NCBI RefSeq assembly: GCF_045689235.1
Contig: NZ_CP136864.1
Location: forward strand, 1,488,001 to 1,552,000
Direction of reading: 5' to 3'
Source: Congregibacter variabilis
Lineage (GTDB): Bacteria; Pseudomonadota; Gammaproteobacteria; Pseudomonadales; Halieaceae
Length of the DNA stretch: 64,000 nucleotides
A program made the translations under genes and the position numbers. The notes under the pieces were generated by a model that did not search any database, was not told the DNA's origin, and saw only the letters and a program-made list of their open reading frames with translations. Numbering within the stretch: position 1 is the stretch's first letter; each line of letters begins with the position of its first letter. This document shows positions 9,027 to 19,378 of this stretch, piece after piece.

Positions 9027-9242
9027 TTACCTCCAGCCATGAACCCAAGCGCCTTCATCCTTTAAATCACGCCAATCTATGAGCATAGAGCGTTTTGACA
9101 TAACAGCCTCGATGCAGCACAAAACGACCACACCGTCTTCGTCATATTCAACTTCGGAAACTACGAAGTGTTTTTCCTTATTAGCGGGGGTTACCGCAGA
9201 CCACTTACTGTTGAGCAGTTTCTTGGGGTTAACGTTGTTCAT
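9027..9242 (-). CDS. TIGR02450-family Trp-rich small protein
   Basis: A 71-residue protein matching the TIGR02450 pattern throughout: N-terminal NPKKLLNSKWSAVTPANKEKHF, a central acidic strand VEYDEDG, IEAVMSKR and the C-terminal WRDLKDE...W. This family is short, conserved in marine gammaproteobacteria and cyanobacteria, and has no known function. The frame is intact and of full family length, so it is a real gene despite its size. Confidence 0.85.
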   Translation of the reverse strand: MNNVNPKKLLNSKWSAVTPANKEKHFVVSEVEYDEDGVVVLCCIEAVMSKRSMLIDWRDLKDEGAWVHGWR

Positions 9243-9425
9243 CAGAGATCGATCCGATCACTCTAGCTCCGCAAAAAACCAGCGTAACAGCTAATCAGTG
9301 AACACACATGACCTGACATTGACTGCAGACGTTTAGCTCTCTCTTGATCTATCGCAAAGCCGCACCGCTTCATTCCCCCTACCATCCCTTCACCTAGTAG
9401 AGCTTCTAACGGCGAGGAATAAGGC

Positions 9426-9731
9426 GTGACGACTTTGGGATACAAACGCATGGCGGGCACGTCTGCGGTGTTTTTAAGAGAAGACTACAGCGGAGCGTCG
9501 CCGGTAGAGCGTGACGGTATGGTATGGCAGGCCGAAGAGCTTCATCTCAACGAGTTGCCCGCAACGCTCAAACCCTTAGAACCCATGGCCAATGTCCTAG
9601 CCCTCGAGGGACTGGAAGACTACGACCCCGCGACCCACGGTGATTTGCGACCGGTGACTTCCATCGGCAAACGCTTTGTTTACCTTGCGCCGATTCGTGG
9701 CTGGGTGCAGTTGGACGATGCCGCGGTCTAA
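9426..9731 (+). CDS. hypothetical protein
   Basis: A 101-residue acidic protein with no motif I recognise. The likely start is a GTG at 9426 with GAGG about eight bases upstream; an ATG at 9450 is an alternative. Composition and third-position bias look like a real gene. It ends 29 bases before the stop of the large opposite-strand TPR gene, so the two are convergent. No signal peptide or membrane segment. It could be the C-terminal remnant of a longer gene, since nothing upstream extends the frame. Confidence 0.5.
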   Translation: MTTLGYKRMAGTSAVFLREDYSGASPVERDGMVWQAEELHLNELPATLKPLEPMANVLALEGLEDYDPATHGDLRPVTSIGKRFVYLAPIRGWVQLDDAAV

Positions 9732-9760
9732 GCCGCCCATCATGACTAACCACTGCTGGA

Positions 9761-12025
9761 TTAAAACCCCGCGCAGGTCGCGTCCAGAGGCCGCCAGCTG
9801 TCAGGCACGGGATTGTTTTTACAGATTAGCGTCAGTGCTTTCTCGCGATTTTGCGCATTGCGCGTTGCCACGGTTTCTCGCATCACTTGCATGGCAGGTT
9901 CGTCAAACAGGCCACTTAATATGGGCTCTTGCAATTGCGTAGGATCCCTCATCCCGTTAGAGACGGACCGTTGCAATTCTTCAATGGCGGCCTTGCGATC
10001 ATTGCGTAGTGCCGCGATCAGCCCCTGCCCCCACTGCCAGCCGGCATTGTTCTGGATCAGCTCGCCGAAAGCGCTCTCATGCGCGTCCAGCGCGCTCAAA
10101 TAGGGCTCTGCAGCTTCATATTCGCCCAACTGCCGGAGAGAGTACACAAACTGCGCTGTGGGTAAGTTTCCGCCCCAGCTGGACACAATCTCGCCAAACA
10201 CCGAAGGAACCAGCGTCGTTTGCCAAATAGCAACGGCCTCTTGATAACGCCCCTGATAATAGAGCGCACTGCCCAGGCCACTCCTTAACTCCAGATCTCC
10301 TGGATTCAGAGCAAGCGCTTCGCGCAGGCTACCCTCAGCTTTATCGAACTGACCTGCAAACAACCACACCCAGGGCTGAGCCTCGCGTGCGACCCGTAAG
10401 CCCTCATCAATAAGTCCCAGCTCACTGTAAAGAAATGACAACAGCAGATTGCTGAACAAGTCTGAAGCATCCGCCGCATAGGCAAGTAAAAACTGTTCGA
10501 GAGCAAGATCAACCTCCCCCTGAGCCACGTACACGCGAGCTAGAGCAAGATGGCTGGCCCAGGGTGATTGCGCAGCAAGGGACTGCGCCACGATTGTGGC
10601 ACGCTCCGGCTCCGTAAATCTCAGCGTGGTCACCGCATTGAGCCGTCCAATAACGCTTAAAGGGTCAAGATCAAGCAACTCCTCGCGAGCCGCGAAAGAC
10701 TCTGCGTAACGACCCAGATCACCCAGAGCATTTACACGCCAGGTGAGTGCGTCGGCGTAGTTAGGACGAATCGCCAACGCTCTCTCGGCATATTCCAGGG
10801 CGCGCTCGGCATCATTTTGGACCGCCGCCATTATCGACCGCGCAGCCCAAAGCTCCGCAAAATCATCATCAAGCGCCGCAGCCGCTGCGATTTGCTCTCC
10901 GGCGCGCTGCTTCACTTCGTCCGCGCTTAGATCGCCATAAGCACCCGCCGAAGACTGAAGTAGTGCAACACCAATGGCCAACTGGGCCCGAGCCGGCGCA
11001 AAGTTTGCGTCCAGGCGCACAGAGCGCTCCAGCTCTCGCACCCCTGCAGTTATCGCTTGATTGCCTCGCTGATTGATCAATCCCCGGCCCTTCAAATACG
11101 CTTCGTAGGCTGGGGTATTGGCCGTCTCACGACTGAGCAGGGCTCGCCCATCATCATTGAGTGCCAGCTCGGCTTTTAGCGCCTCAGCGATGGCCAGAGA
11201 AATCTCATCCTGAATAGCAAACACATCTTCAAGCTCGCGATCATAGGTTTCGGACCACAGGTGATAGCCGCTCTGCGCCTCGATGAGCTGAGCGGTAATC
11301 CGCAGTCGAGTACCCGCTTTGCGCACTGACCCCTCGAGCACGTGGTTAACCTTAAGCACCTCGGCAATCTCACTGATATCGCGATTATCGCCTTTAAACT
11401 GAAAAGACGAGGTGCGCGCCGCTACCCGCAGCGCAGGAATCTGAGCGAGTACATTGAGCAACTCTTCAGAAATACCATCCGAGAAGAACTCCTGCTCGGG
11501 ATCCGACGAGAGATTCACAAAGGGCAGCACGGCTATCGACTTGTCAGCGATATCGACGGCGGCATCGTCCGGTTTGCTTTGGTCTGCAGCAGCTACCTGC
11601 TCACGCAGACGCGTCATGCCCGGTGACTCATCGGCAATCTCAGCACTTTGCGCCGCAATTACGTCGGCAGGGGCAGCGGATTCGGATCGCTTCCCGTCCC
11701 AAAACATGTAGGCCAAGGCGCCCGCCAAAACCAAAATTATCAGGGTGTCGAGCTTGCGCCGCGTTTGATGAACCACCGAGCTGCCTTCGGCAATCTCGGA
11801 TTCGCGCTTAATGCCTTCCGGCGTAAGCTCGAATACCCAGGCAAACAGCAGGGTCGGAACAAGTCCAACCACAAGCAGATACAACAGGGCTTGCATCACC
11901 CAGGGCGGCGCCTCGATGTTCTGCATGACCACATCAGTCACCTGCAGCAGCAGCCACGCGGTCACGGTATAGGCAATACCCATACGAACCACGTTGCGAC
12001 GATGCAACTCTCCAAGAAAACTCAT
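9761..12025 (-). CDS. membrane-anchored TolB-like/TPR protein
   Basis: A 754-residue protein of a type abundant in marine gammaproteobacteria. The N-terminus begins RRNVVRMGIAYTVTAWLL and has two close membrane helices (about 13-60), then a third near residues 90-110. Next comes the TolB-like/FlgO domain, recognisable by SIAVLPFVNLSSDPEQEFFSDG and VLEGSVRK (about 165-285), and then a long array of TPR repeats to the C-terminus. Related proteins often carry a DNA-binding or cyclase domain in place of the membrane part. The role is unknown, probably a scaffold or sensor at the inner membrane. It is a single-gene unit. Confidence 0.85.
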   Translation of the reverse strand: MSFLGELHRRNVVRMGIAYTVTAWLLLQVTDVVMQNIEAPPWVMQALLYLLVVGLVPTLLFAWVFELTPEGIKRESEIAEGSSVVHQTRRKLDTLIILVLAGALAYMFWDGKRSESAAPADVIAAQSAEIADESPGMTRLREQVAAADQSKPDDAAVDIADKSIAVLPFVNLSSDPEQEFFSDGISEELLNVLAQIPALRVAARTSSFQFKGDNRDISEIAEVLKVNHVLEGSVRKAGTRLRITAQLIEAQSGYHLWSETYDRELEDVFAIQDEISLAIAEALKAELALNDDGRALLSRETANTPAYEAYLKGRGLINQRGNQAITAGVRELERSVRLDANFAPARAQLAIGVALLQSSAGAYGDLSADEVKQRAGEQIAAAAALDDDFAELWAARSIMAAVQNDAERALEYAERALAIRPNYADALTWRVNALGDLGRYAESFAAREELLDLDPLSVIGRLNAVTTLRFTEPERATIVAQSLAAQSPWASHLALARVYVAQGEVDLALEQFLLAYAADASDLFSNLLLSFLYSELGLIDEGLRVAREAQPWVWLFAGQFDKAEGSLREALALNPGDLELRSGLGSALYYQGRYQEAVAIWQTTLVPSVFGEIVSSWGGNLPTAQFVYSLRQLGEYEAAEPYLSALDAHESAFGELIQNNAGWQWGQGLIAALRNDRKAAIEELQRSVSNGMRDPTQLQEPILSGLFDEPAMQVMRETVATRNAQNREKALTLICKNNPVPDSWRPLDATCAGF

Positions 12026-12125
12026 GGACTACCCCTGTGAATGCAGGGCAGAAGGTAGCAAAAGCCTGCAGCGGCTGCCAGCAAACTCCATGAAATAGCG
12101 TGCGTACTTTTGTGCTCTGGAGTGT

Positions 12126-12986
12126 TTAAAAAGAGCGGGTCACCGCGCTGAGAAAGAAGAACTGTGTCTCATCCACAACAATCGGACTGGCGGCCGCATT
12201 GTCGATGAGCTGGCTGCCGCGAAGAATCGCGGTAAAGCGCCACCTGCTCTTTTTGATGGGCAAACTTACGAGGCCCTGCACGCCCACCCGCTCCACGCCT
12301 GCATCTGCATCGTAAGCAGGAAGACCTGTCTCGATAGAGTCTTCTGGAGACACGCCAAAAAATGCGTCTTTATAGGTGGAGTCGCCAAAGCGCAGCACGG
12401 GGCCCACAGCATAAAAGCCTGATCCCGCGCCAACACGCCCACGCCAAGACAGGTTTAGATCAACATAGGCACCCTCGTGCCCGGAGCCAACATCCTGGGC
12501 AAACACCGCCGACGCCGCCCAACGCCGCCCCCCGGTTTCCAGCAGCAGCCGCGCCTCAGTAGATATGCCAATCTCGTCGAGCCCGTCAATGGAGTCATCG
12601 CGCACGTTAAAGCCCGGTGCGAGGGACGCGCCCACGTTAAAAAATCGCCCACTGGCCCTTTCGCGTTTTCGGTAGGCATAGCCACCTATGCCCTGAGGTA
12701 CGTTGGCAAAAAATCGGGTGCCGCTCTCGTCAAAGTAACGCAGCTCGATGTAGGGGATTACCCGCGTATTGTACTCATCGCTTCCCACAAACTTAGGATT
12801 GGCGATATAGCCAGCGCCGAATTGGTTACGCCACCCCGGCTTAGGAGCTCCAGCGGCGCTGGGGAGACCAGCAGTGGCAGCAACTGCAGCAGCGTCCGCC
12901 TGCGCATCAGTCTGCCCTGCGGCAGTTGTTGTCATAAAAAACGCAGAAAATATCGCCAGAATCGATAAGCGCAAAGTCAGTTTCAT
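12126..12986 (-). CDS. MipA/OmpV-family outer membrane protein
   Basis: A 286-residue protein with a signal peptide (LSILAIFSAFFMTTTAAGQ). After a linker it shows alternating amphipathic strands with the family start GWRNQFGAGYIANPKFVGSDEY reduced to its core around residue 52. It ends in phenylalanine (AVTRSF), as outer-membrane barrels usually do. MipA scaffolds murein hydrolase MltA in E. coli; other members are small-molecule or antigenic porin-like barrels. It is transcribed divergently from the large propeller protein at 13163 with a 176-bp shared upstream region. Confidence 0.85.
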   Translation of the reverse strand: MKLTLRLSILAIFSAFFMTTTAAGQTDAQADAAAVAATAGLPSAAGAPKPGWRNQFGAGYIANPKFVGSDEYNTRVIPYIELRYFDESGTRFFANVPQGIGGYAYRKRERASGRFFNVGASLAPGFNVRDDSIDGLDEIGISTEARLLLETGGRRWAASAVFAQDVGSGHEGAYVDLNLSWRGRVGAGSGFYAVGPVLRFGDSTYKDAFFGVSPEDSIETGLPAYDADAGVERVGVQGLVSLPIKKSRWRFTAILRGSQLIDNAAASPIVVDETQFFFLSAVTRSF

Positions 12987-13162
12987 GACCGCAAAAATCC
13001 GAAAGTAAGGTAGGTCTTAATTTACTCCTAACTGGGGCTTGCGGATCACAACGCTGACCCAAGTCTGCTCCGTTTATCGATGGCTTTGTAACGCTAGTGA
13101 AGATGATGACAAAAACTTGTAGGCTAGCGCTATCAAAACAAAAAATGTGAGCGTCCCCGCAA

Positions 13163-16100
13163 ATGAAAAAGTCCTCGTTAGTCTCACTGGTCCTCAGCGC
13201 ACTACTACTCACCGCGGCCACGGTCGCCAGCGCCCTGGACTCTGATCTATTTGCCGGCATGCAGGCACGCAATATTGGTCCTGCAGGAATGTCAGGGCGA
13301 GTCAGCGCGGTAGCTTCCGTCGCATCCAATCCGAAAATTATCGTGGTGGGCGCGGCCTCGGGCGGCGTCTGGCGCTCGGACAACGGCGGACTCACCTGGA
13401 CCCCCCTCTTTGATGAGCAGTCAGTGAATTCCGTGGGTGCCGTGGCGATAAATCAGACTTACCCGGACATCCTCTGGATTGGTACTGGTGAGGGCGCTAC
13501 CCGCAACTCCACGTCCATCGGTGACGGCATGTACCGATCAACCGATGGCGGGCGCAGCTGGGTCAAAGCCGGCCTGGAAGGCACAGAGCGCATCAACAGA
13601 ATCGCCCTACATCCAACAGACCCAGACATTGCCTATGCGTCGGCGCTGGGCTCTTTATGGAGCGATGGCGGCGATCGCGGTGTATACAAAACGACGGACG
13701 GCGGTAAGAGTTGGACAGCGGTGCTTAGCGGCCCCAATGAGCGCACCGGCGCGACCGACATCAAGATGGACCCGAGTAACCCAAATAAGTTGTTTGCTTC
13801 TTTGTGGCAGTTTCGACGCTGGCCCTACCGCTTCGAAAGCGGCGGCCCCGGCTCGGGCTTGTATCGCTCATTAGATGGCGGCGATAGCTGGACCCAGCTG
13901 ACCGAAGAAGACGGCATACCCAAAGGCGAATTAGGCCGCTCGGTGTTCGCCATTGCCCCTAGCGATCCTCAGCGAGTTTACGCTTTGGTGGAAGCAGAAG
14001 ATTCAGCGCTGATTCGCTCTGACGATGGCGGCACAAGCTGGCATACCGTGAACGATGAAACAAACATCACCATAAGACCGTTTTACTACACCTTACTGGA
14101 TGTCGATCCGCAGGACCCAGATACGGTATACAACGTTGAGAGCCGTGTTCGCCGCTCCATCGACGGCGGTAAAACCTTTAACTACATTGAGGCTATTGCC
14201 TGCTGCAAGCCCAGCGAGACCGTACACATCGATACCCACAGCTGGTGGATCAACCCAACAGACTCAAAGCACATGATTTCGGGGAACGACGGCGGCATCG
14301 CTATCACCCACGATGGCGGCGACACCTGGCGCTTTGTAGAGAACCTACCCCTGGCGCAGTTCTATCATATCGCCGTGGACAACGCCCATCCCTACCACGT
14401 TTACGGCGGTCTTCAGGACAACGGCTCCTGGCGCGGTTCCGCAGAGACCTTCGACGTTGGCGGAATTCGGACGCTGCATTGGCAAGAGGTCGGGTTTGGC
14501 GATGGCTTTGATACGGTTCCGGATCCAGAGATCCCCAACACCGGCTATGCCATGAGCCAGGGCGGACAACTCTCACGCTGGGACCTAAACACCGGTGAGC
14601 AACGACTGATACGCCCTCAGCCACCAACGCTGGCAACTGAACTGCGTTTTAACTGGTCTGCAGGATTTGCCATTGATCCCTTTGAGCCTGCCACCATTTA
14701 CTACGGCAGCCAGTTCCTGCACAAATCAACGGACCGCGGCCTGAACTGGACCGTCATCAGCGACGACCTGACTACCAACAACAGTGACTGGCAGTCTTTT
14801 AGAACATCCGGCGGCATCACACTGGATGTGACCGCGGCCGAGAACTACACCACCATCATTTCTGTAGCGCCTTCCAAGATAGCTCAGGGCGTGATGTGGG
14901 TAGGCACCGATGACGGCCGCATTCACGTTACCCAAAACGGTGGCGAGAGCTGGAGCAGCGTCGAAGGCAAAGTGCGTGGCGTTCCCAAAAACACCTGGGT
15001 TCCCATGATTTATCCAAGCCCCCATGAACCGGGCACAGCCTATGTCGTTTTCGACAACCATCGTCGCGGCGATTTTAAACCCTATGTCTATCGCAGCGAG
15101 AATTACGGCAAAAAGTGGACGAGCCTGGCTGATGCATCAGTCAAGGGCTACGCCCTGTCGGTCTTACAGGACCCGAAAGATCCAGACCTGCTGTGGCTGG
15201 GTACCGAGTTTGGTCTCTTTGTGAGCCTTAACGGTGGCGAGGACTGGGTCAAATACACCGCGGGTGTCCCCACATCGTCAGTGATGGATCTGGCGTTTCA
15301 AGAGCGAGAAAATGATCTGGTGATCGGCACGCACGGCCGCAGCATATTTGTATTGGATGACATCTCGGCGCTTCGCGGCCTGGACAGCAAGGATCTGGAC
15401 GCACGTCTTAATCTTTTGGCAGCAACCGACGGCCAGCAGTACGACAGTAACCCGGTTATCGGAAGTCGATTCTGGGGCAACGGGGAGTACGTTGCAGACA
15501 ACGAAGCCTATGGCGTTGTTCTTACATTTCTTGCATCTGGAGATGACATTCCGCATCCGGATACAGACACCGAGAAAGCACGCAACGCCAAACTTCGCGC
15601 CAGCGAAAAAGCCAATGTCAAAACGGACGGGGCAACAGATGAAAAGGATGAGGCACCGCGAGCAACGGTGACAGTCACCGACGAAAACGGCGCACATATT
15701 CGGACCTTTACCACGGATGTGCATCAGGGCATTAACCGCGTGACCTGGAATCTGCGTCGTGACGGTTTGCCCCCGCTGCCGGACAGCAAGAAAGAAGCGG
15801 ATGCGGACTTACCTGACGGTATCGAAGTCATCCCCGGCAACTACACGATCTCGGTGGCTTTTGACGATCAGCAACAAAGCCTGGATGCGCAAGTGCTAGC
15901 CGATCCGCGCATTGATGTGTCCATGGACTCCATGCGCGCCAACCAGAACATGCAGTTGCAGCTGCAAACGCTGGAAGCCACCGCCAATCACGCGCTGGCT
16001 CAGATACTCACCGCTCGGAGAGACCTTGGCACCATCGAAACGATGATCGAGCAAGCCGGTGATCCCAAAAAGCATGCCGCGCTCAAAGAGCAGGTAGAGG

Positions 16101-16408
16101 CCAACAAGGACACGCTGACAGATCTGGAATCTCTGCTGCGCAACCCCAAGAGCGCGAAGGGACGTCCCTATACCGATGATCTGGCACTGAACACCGTGGG
16201 TAGAGCAAAGGACTTTCTCAAGACCACGTATCAGGAGCCCAGCCCAACCGCTATGACCTTTGCAAAACTTGCCGAGAAACGGGTAAACGATGCAGTGTCA
16301 GCAGTAAATAACTATCTGGAGAATGACTTTAGTGAGCTGCGATCAGCCTTTGCTGACAGTAATTTAGGGCTTCTGAGACAACAATCCATACCGCTAAAAA
16401 CTCAGTAA
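13163..16408 (+). CDS. secreted BNR/VPS10-like beta-propeller protein (paralogue 1)
   Basis: A 1081-residue protein with a signal peptide (hydrophobic stretch near residues 5-25 ending VASA). It is followed by many Asp-box repeats of the S-x-DGG-x-x-W type (for example SDNGGLTW, STDGGRSW, TTDGGKSW), the hallmark of BNR and sortilin-like propellers. The last 300 residues are a separate helical and Ig-like tail with a charged linker. Annotated homologues are called glycosyl hydrolases, but no sialidase catalytic set is evident here, so the enzymatic name should not be taken literally. It faces a close relative at 19379 on the opposite strand. A hairpin follows the stop. Confidence 0.85.
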   Translation: MKKSSLVSLVLSALLLTAATVASALDSDLFAGMQARNIGPAGMSGRVSAVASVASNPKIIVVGAASGGVWRSDNGGLTWTPLFDEQSVNSVGAVAINQTYPDILWIGTGEGATRNSTSIGDGMYRSTDGGRSWVKAGLEGTERINRIALHPTDPDIAYASALGSLWSDGGDRGVYKTTDGGKSWTAVLSGPNERTGATDIKMDPSNPNKLFASLWQFRRWPYRFESGGPGSGLYRSLDGGDSWTQLTEEDGIPKGELGRSVFAIAPSDPQRVYALVEAEDSALIRSDDGGTSWHTVNDETNITIRPFYYTLLDVDPQDPDTVYNVESRVRRSIDGGKTFNYIEAIACCKPSETVHIDTHSWWINPTDSKHMISGNDGGIAITHDGGDTWRFVENLPLAQFYHIAVDNAHPYHVYGGLQDNGSWRGSAETFDVGGIRTLHWQEVGFGDGFDTVPDPEIPNTGYAMSQGGQLSRWDLNTGEQRLIRPQPPTLATELRFNWSAGFAIDPFEPATIYYGSQFLHKSTDRGLNWTVISDDLTTNNSDWQSFRTSGGITLDVTAAENYTTIISVAPSKIAQGVMWVGTDDGRIHVTQNGGESWSSVEGKVRGVPKNTWVPMIYPSPHEPGTAYVVFDNHRRGDFKPYVYRSENYGKKWTSLADASVKGYALSVLQDPKDPDLLWLGTEFGLFVSLNGGEDWVKYTAGVPTSSVMDLAFQERENDLVIGTHGRSIFVLDDISALRGLDSKDLDARLNLLAATDGQQYDSNPVIGSRFWGNGEYVADNEAYGVVLTFLASGDDIPHPDTDTEKARNAKLRASEKANVKTDGATDEKDEAPRATVTVTDENGAHIRTFTTDVHQGINRVTWNLRRDGLPPLPDSKKEADADLPDGIEVIPGNYTISVAFDDQQQSLDAQVLADPRIDVSMDSMRANQNMQLQLQTLEATANHALAQILTARRDLGTIETMIEQAGDPKKHAALKEQVEANKDTLTDLESLLRNPKSAKGRPYTDDLALNTVGRAKDFLKTTYQEPSPTAMTFAKLAEKRVNDAVSAVNNYLENDFSELRSAFADSNLGLLRQQSIPLKTQ

Positions 16409-16419
16409 CAGAATAACTG

Positions 16420-16441
16420 ACGGGGCCGCTGAGCCCCGTTT
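16420..16441 (+). terminator. probable rho-independent terminator
   Basis: Seven-base-pair GC-rich stem (ACGGGGC with GCCCCGT) and six-base loop, starting 12 bases after the propeller-gene stop. Only a short T run follows, so termination may be partial and the M14-amidase pair downstream could receive read-through. Confidence 0.6.
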
Positions 16442-16570
16442 GCTGTTGTAACGATAGATAGTTTACCAGCTGCAGTTTGCAGTCATTGATGCTGTATGCC
16501 CTACAGCGGATCTATACTGGCGCTGCACCTCAGTTATGCTCTCTTACTGAACATCAGCGACGGACAAGTC

Positions 16571-17620
16571 ATGACAGCAGCAAACAGATTTTTCTTTTTC
16601 CTAGTATTTAGCGCAGCGACCCTATCAGCCAAAGCTGACAGCTTCGCGGTGGGCGGCATTGAAGCCGACCGTGGAGAATTGGTATCGGGGTTCATCACCG
16701 TTCCCAAAGGAATGGACTCTGCTAGCGAAATACCTGTGAGCATTGCCCACGGCACGAACGATGGGCCGGTCCTGGCGTTAATCGCCGGCACCCATGGCTA
16801 CGAATATCCCCCCATCACCGCCCTACAGACGATACGCGCGAAATTAGACCCCGCGACACTCAGCGGGACCGTCATCATGGTGCACATTGCCAACATGCCC
16901 TCGTTTTTGGGTCGCACCATCTATTACAGTCCCGGAGATGGTAAAAACCTGAATCGTATGTACCCGGGAGATCCCGACGGCAGCATCAGCCAGCGCATCG
17001 CTCACCTGATCACTACCGAGGTCATTGATCAGGCGGACTACCTTGTTGATCTGCATGGGGGTGACGGCAACGAGGCACTGCGGCCTTACGTTTACATGCC
17101 GGTAACCGGCGAGGCAGAGTTTGACGCCAAGATACAGGGCCTGGCTGTAGCCTTTGGCCTGGACCATATCGTCATGGACACCGGCCCTCAGCACGCCAGC
17201 GGCCCTTCACTGTTTACAGACCAAACAGCACTGGAGCGAGGAATCCCTGCCATCACCACAGAGACCGGTCAGTCAGGTTCCAACGACCCCTATTGGGTGG
17301 GACTCGCAGAGAACGGAATATGGAACGTGCTACGCCACCTAAGCATGATACCTGGCGATGAGGTACCCAACACCGGAATCACCTGGTTGGGCGACTATAA
17401 AGTGGTGACTAGCCCCCAATCAGGAATTTTTAAAGCGGTGACCAGAGACGGCTACGCAGTCACCGAGGGCACGATACTTGGTGTCTTGGTCGACTTTTTT
17501 GGTAACGAGCTAACAAAGATACGGGCGCCGTTTTCTGGCATCGTAAACTACGTAATCAGCACGCCGCCGGTGAGCAAAGGTGAGCCTGTAGCAATGATCA
17601 GCAAGGTTAATGATCGCTGA
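16571..17620 (+). CDS. secreted AstE/AspA-type M14 deacylase
   Basis: A 349-residue zinc hydrolase of the succinylglutamate desuccinylase/aspartoacylase branch of M14. It has a signal peptide after the ATG at 16571 (FFFFLVFSAATLSAKA). The metal site is visible as GTHGYE (near residue 70), with the second ligand histidine in YLVDLHGGDG (near 160). A C-terminal beta-barrel domain carries the usual IRAPFSGIV biotinyl-like segment. It should remove an acyl group from an amino acid or small peptide in the periplasm. The downstream amidase starts 56 bases after the stop and their frames abut, so they form an operon. Confidence 0.85.
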   Translation: MTAANRFFFFLVFSAATLSAKADSFAVGGIEADRGELVSGFITVPKGMDSASEIPVSIAHGTNDGPVLALIAGTHGYEYPPITALQTIRAKLDPATLSGTVIMVHIANMPSFLGRTIYYSPGDGKNLNRMYPGDPDGSISQRIAHLITTEVIDQADYLVDLHGGDGNEALRPYVYMPVTGEAEFDAKIQGLAVAFGLDHIVMDTGPQHASGPSLFTDQTALERGIPAITTETGQSGSNDPYWVGLAENGIWNVLRHLSMIPGDEVPNTGITWLGDYKVVTSPQSGIFKAVTRDGYAVTEGTILGVLVDFFGNELTKIRAPFSGIVNYVISTPPVSKGEPVAMISKVNDR

Positions 17621-17675
17621 TAACGTTGTCACGCCGATTACACGCCAAAAACCTACAACCCAGAAGGAACACCCA

Positions 17676-19298
17676 ATGTCGCACGGCTTCGAATTGCGCC
17701 TGTCCAATTACCTCAAACTTCCCGCACTGCTTTTGTGTTTACTTGCCGGAAGTAGCACCAGTACCGCGGCAGTACTGCAGCTCACCCAAGCCAGTATTCC
17801 TCAGCTCAGTGCGGCCATGGATGCGGGCACTCTGAGCTCAGAGCAATTGGTGCAAGCCTATCTGGATCGTGTAGCCGCCTACGATCAACAGGGACCCACG
17901 CTGAATACCATGATGCTTTTGAATCCTAATGCGCTGACGCGGGCACAGGAACTGGACGAGGAGCGACGTGTATCAGGGCCTCGATCCCCAATGCATGGCA
18001 TCCCCGTAGTGATCAAAGACAATTTGGACACTGCCGATATGCCCACTACCGCGGGCTCCTTTATGCTCGCAGGAAGCATTCCGCCGGATGACGCCTACGT
18101 AGTAAAAAAGCTAAGAGATGCCGGAGCAATCATTCTTGGCAAACTGAACCTCAGTGAGTTCGCATCCGGCGGCGCGATGAACTCCCTGGGGGGCGTTATC
18201 GCTAACCCACATCACCTGGGTAGAACGCCATCGGGATCCTCAGGAGGCACCGGCGCTGCAATTGCCGCGGGCTTTGCCAGCATGGGCCTGGGCACAGACA
18301 CCGGAGGCTCGGTGCGAGGCCCCTCCTCTGCCAACGGCATCGTGGGCCTCAAAACCACCCACGGTCTTATCAGTCGTGACGGCGTAGTACCACTCGCGCT
18401 GTCCTTTGACACCGTGGGACCCATGACTCGCAGTGTGACCGACCTGGCCATAGCATTGGGTGTGATGACCGGAGTGGATCCTGCGGACGACTCTACGCAA
18501 AAAAGTATCGAAAATTCCTATACCGATTACAGCCAGTTCCTCGATGGCGATTCACTCAAAGGCGCACGTATCGGCGTCGCCCGAGTATTTATGAATGATA
18601 ACAATGAGGTTGATTGGTTAGTGGAATCAGCCTTGCAGGCCATGCGTGACGCGGGAGCCGAGGTTGTAGATGTAGAGTTCCCCGACTGGCTTTTGGAATC
18701 TCGCGGCAAGTTCTACCGCGCGATCCGCTACCCGGAGTTCAAGGCGCAAATCGCGGACTATCTGGTCACGCTGAATGATGAATACCCCAAGGATCTGGAC
18801 GGGCTTATTGCCGAAGCTATGACGCTCAATGCCACGCGCGAGGACGGCGTTATTCCCAACCCCAGCCGCTGGTCCCTGATGCGCAAAGAAGTCGAAGCAA
18901 CAGGCCTGGACGGCTACGAGTATCAAGCGGTAAAAACCTACGCCTTGCCGCTGGTGGCACAGACGATCGACGGACTGATGCAAGACCAGAAACTGGATGC
19001 AATTGTCTATCCTACAGCGAGCTCACCGGCGGAACTGATAGAACGTCCCACAGGCACCTCCGAGCCGGGCTCCGGAGGTTCACCGGTGATTCTGGCAAAT
19101 CTCTCGGGATTTCCTGACCTCATTCTACCCATTGGATTTACAGGACGAGGGATGCCAGTCACGCTCTCCATGCTTGGCACAGCCTTTAGCGAGCCAACAC
19201 TTATAGGTCTAGCCTTTGCCCTGGAACAACGCTTACAGGCTATCAGGCTTCCTGTGCATACCCCGCAGCTACCGGGAGACACTCTTCGCGGAGACTAA
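17676..19298 (+). CDS. secreted amidase-signature enzyme
   Basis: A 540-residue amidase signature hydrolase. The ATG at 17676 follows AAGGA and opens a signal peptide (LPALLLCLLAGSSTSTAA). The catalytic Lys is in IPVVIKDN (near residue 113). The cis-Ser and nucleophile Ser lie in the Gly/Ser-rich SGSSGGTGAA and TDTGGSVRGP motifs (near 190-215), so the Ser-cisSer-Lys triad is complete. Export points to hydrolysis of amides or peptide amides outside the cytoplasm. Together with the upstream deacylase it looks like a small pathway for processing acylated or amidated amino acid derivatives. Confidence 0.9.
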   Translation: MSHGFELRLSNYLKLPALLLCLLAGSSTSTAAVLQLTQASIPQLSAAMDAGTLSSEQLVQAYLDRVAAYDQQGPTLNTMMLLNPNALTRAQELDEERRVSGPRSPMHGIPVVIKDNLDTADMPTTAGSFMLAGSIPPDDAYVVKKLRDAGAIILGKLNLSEFASGGAMNSLGGVIANPHHLGRTPSGSSGGTGAAIAAGFASMGLGTDTGGSVRGPSSANGIVGLKTTHGLISRDGVVPLALSFDTVGPMTRSVTDLAIALGVMTGVDPADDSTQKSIENSYTDYSQFLDGDSLKGARIGVARVFMNDNNEVDWLVESALQAMRDAGAEVVDVEFPDWLLESRGKFYRAIRYPEFKAQIADYLVTLNDEYPKDLDGLIAEAMTLNATREDGVIPNPSRWSLMRKEVEATGLDGYEYQAVKTYALPLVAQTIDGLMQDQKLDAIVYPTASSPAELIERPTGTSEPGSGGSPVILANLSGFPDLILPIGFTGRGMPVTLSMLGTAFSEPTLIGLAFALEQRLQAIRLPVHTPQLPGDTLRGD

Positions 19299-19329
19299 AA
19301 AAATGCGCCGGGGTTTCCCCAGGCGCATT
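19297..19329 (-). terminator. strong terminator of the minus-strand propeller gene, possibly bidirectional
   Basis: The stem AATGCGCC...GGCGCATT extends through a GGGG/CCCC core with a three-base loop. On the minus strand it is followed by a seven-T run, ideal for the propeller gene that ends at 19379. On the plus strand it starts right after the amidase stop but has a poor T run. A second weaker hairpin (GCGCCTG with CAGGCGC) lies between it and the propeller stop. Confidence 0.85.
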
Positions 19330-19378
19330 ATCTTTGGCAAGCGCCTGCTTCAAACGAACAGGCGCGTTGCTTGTAGCA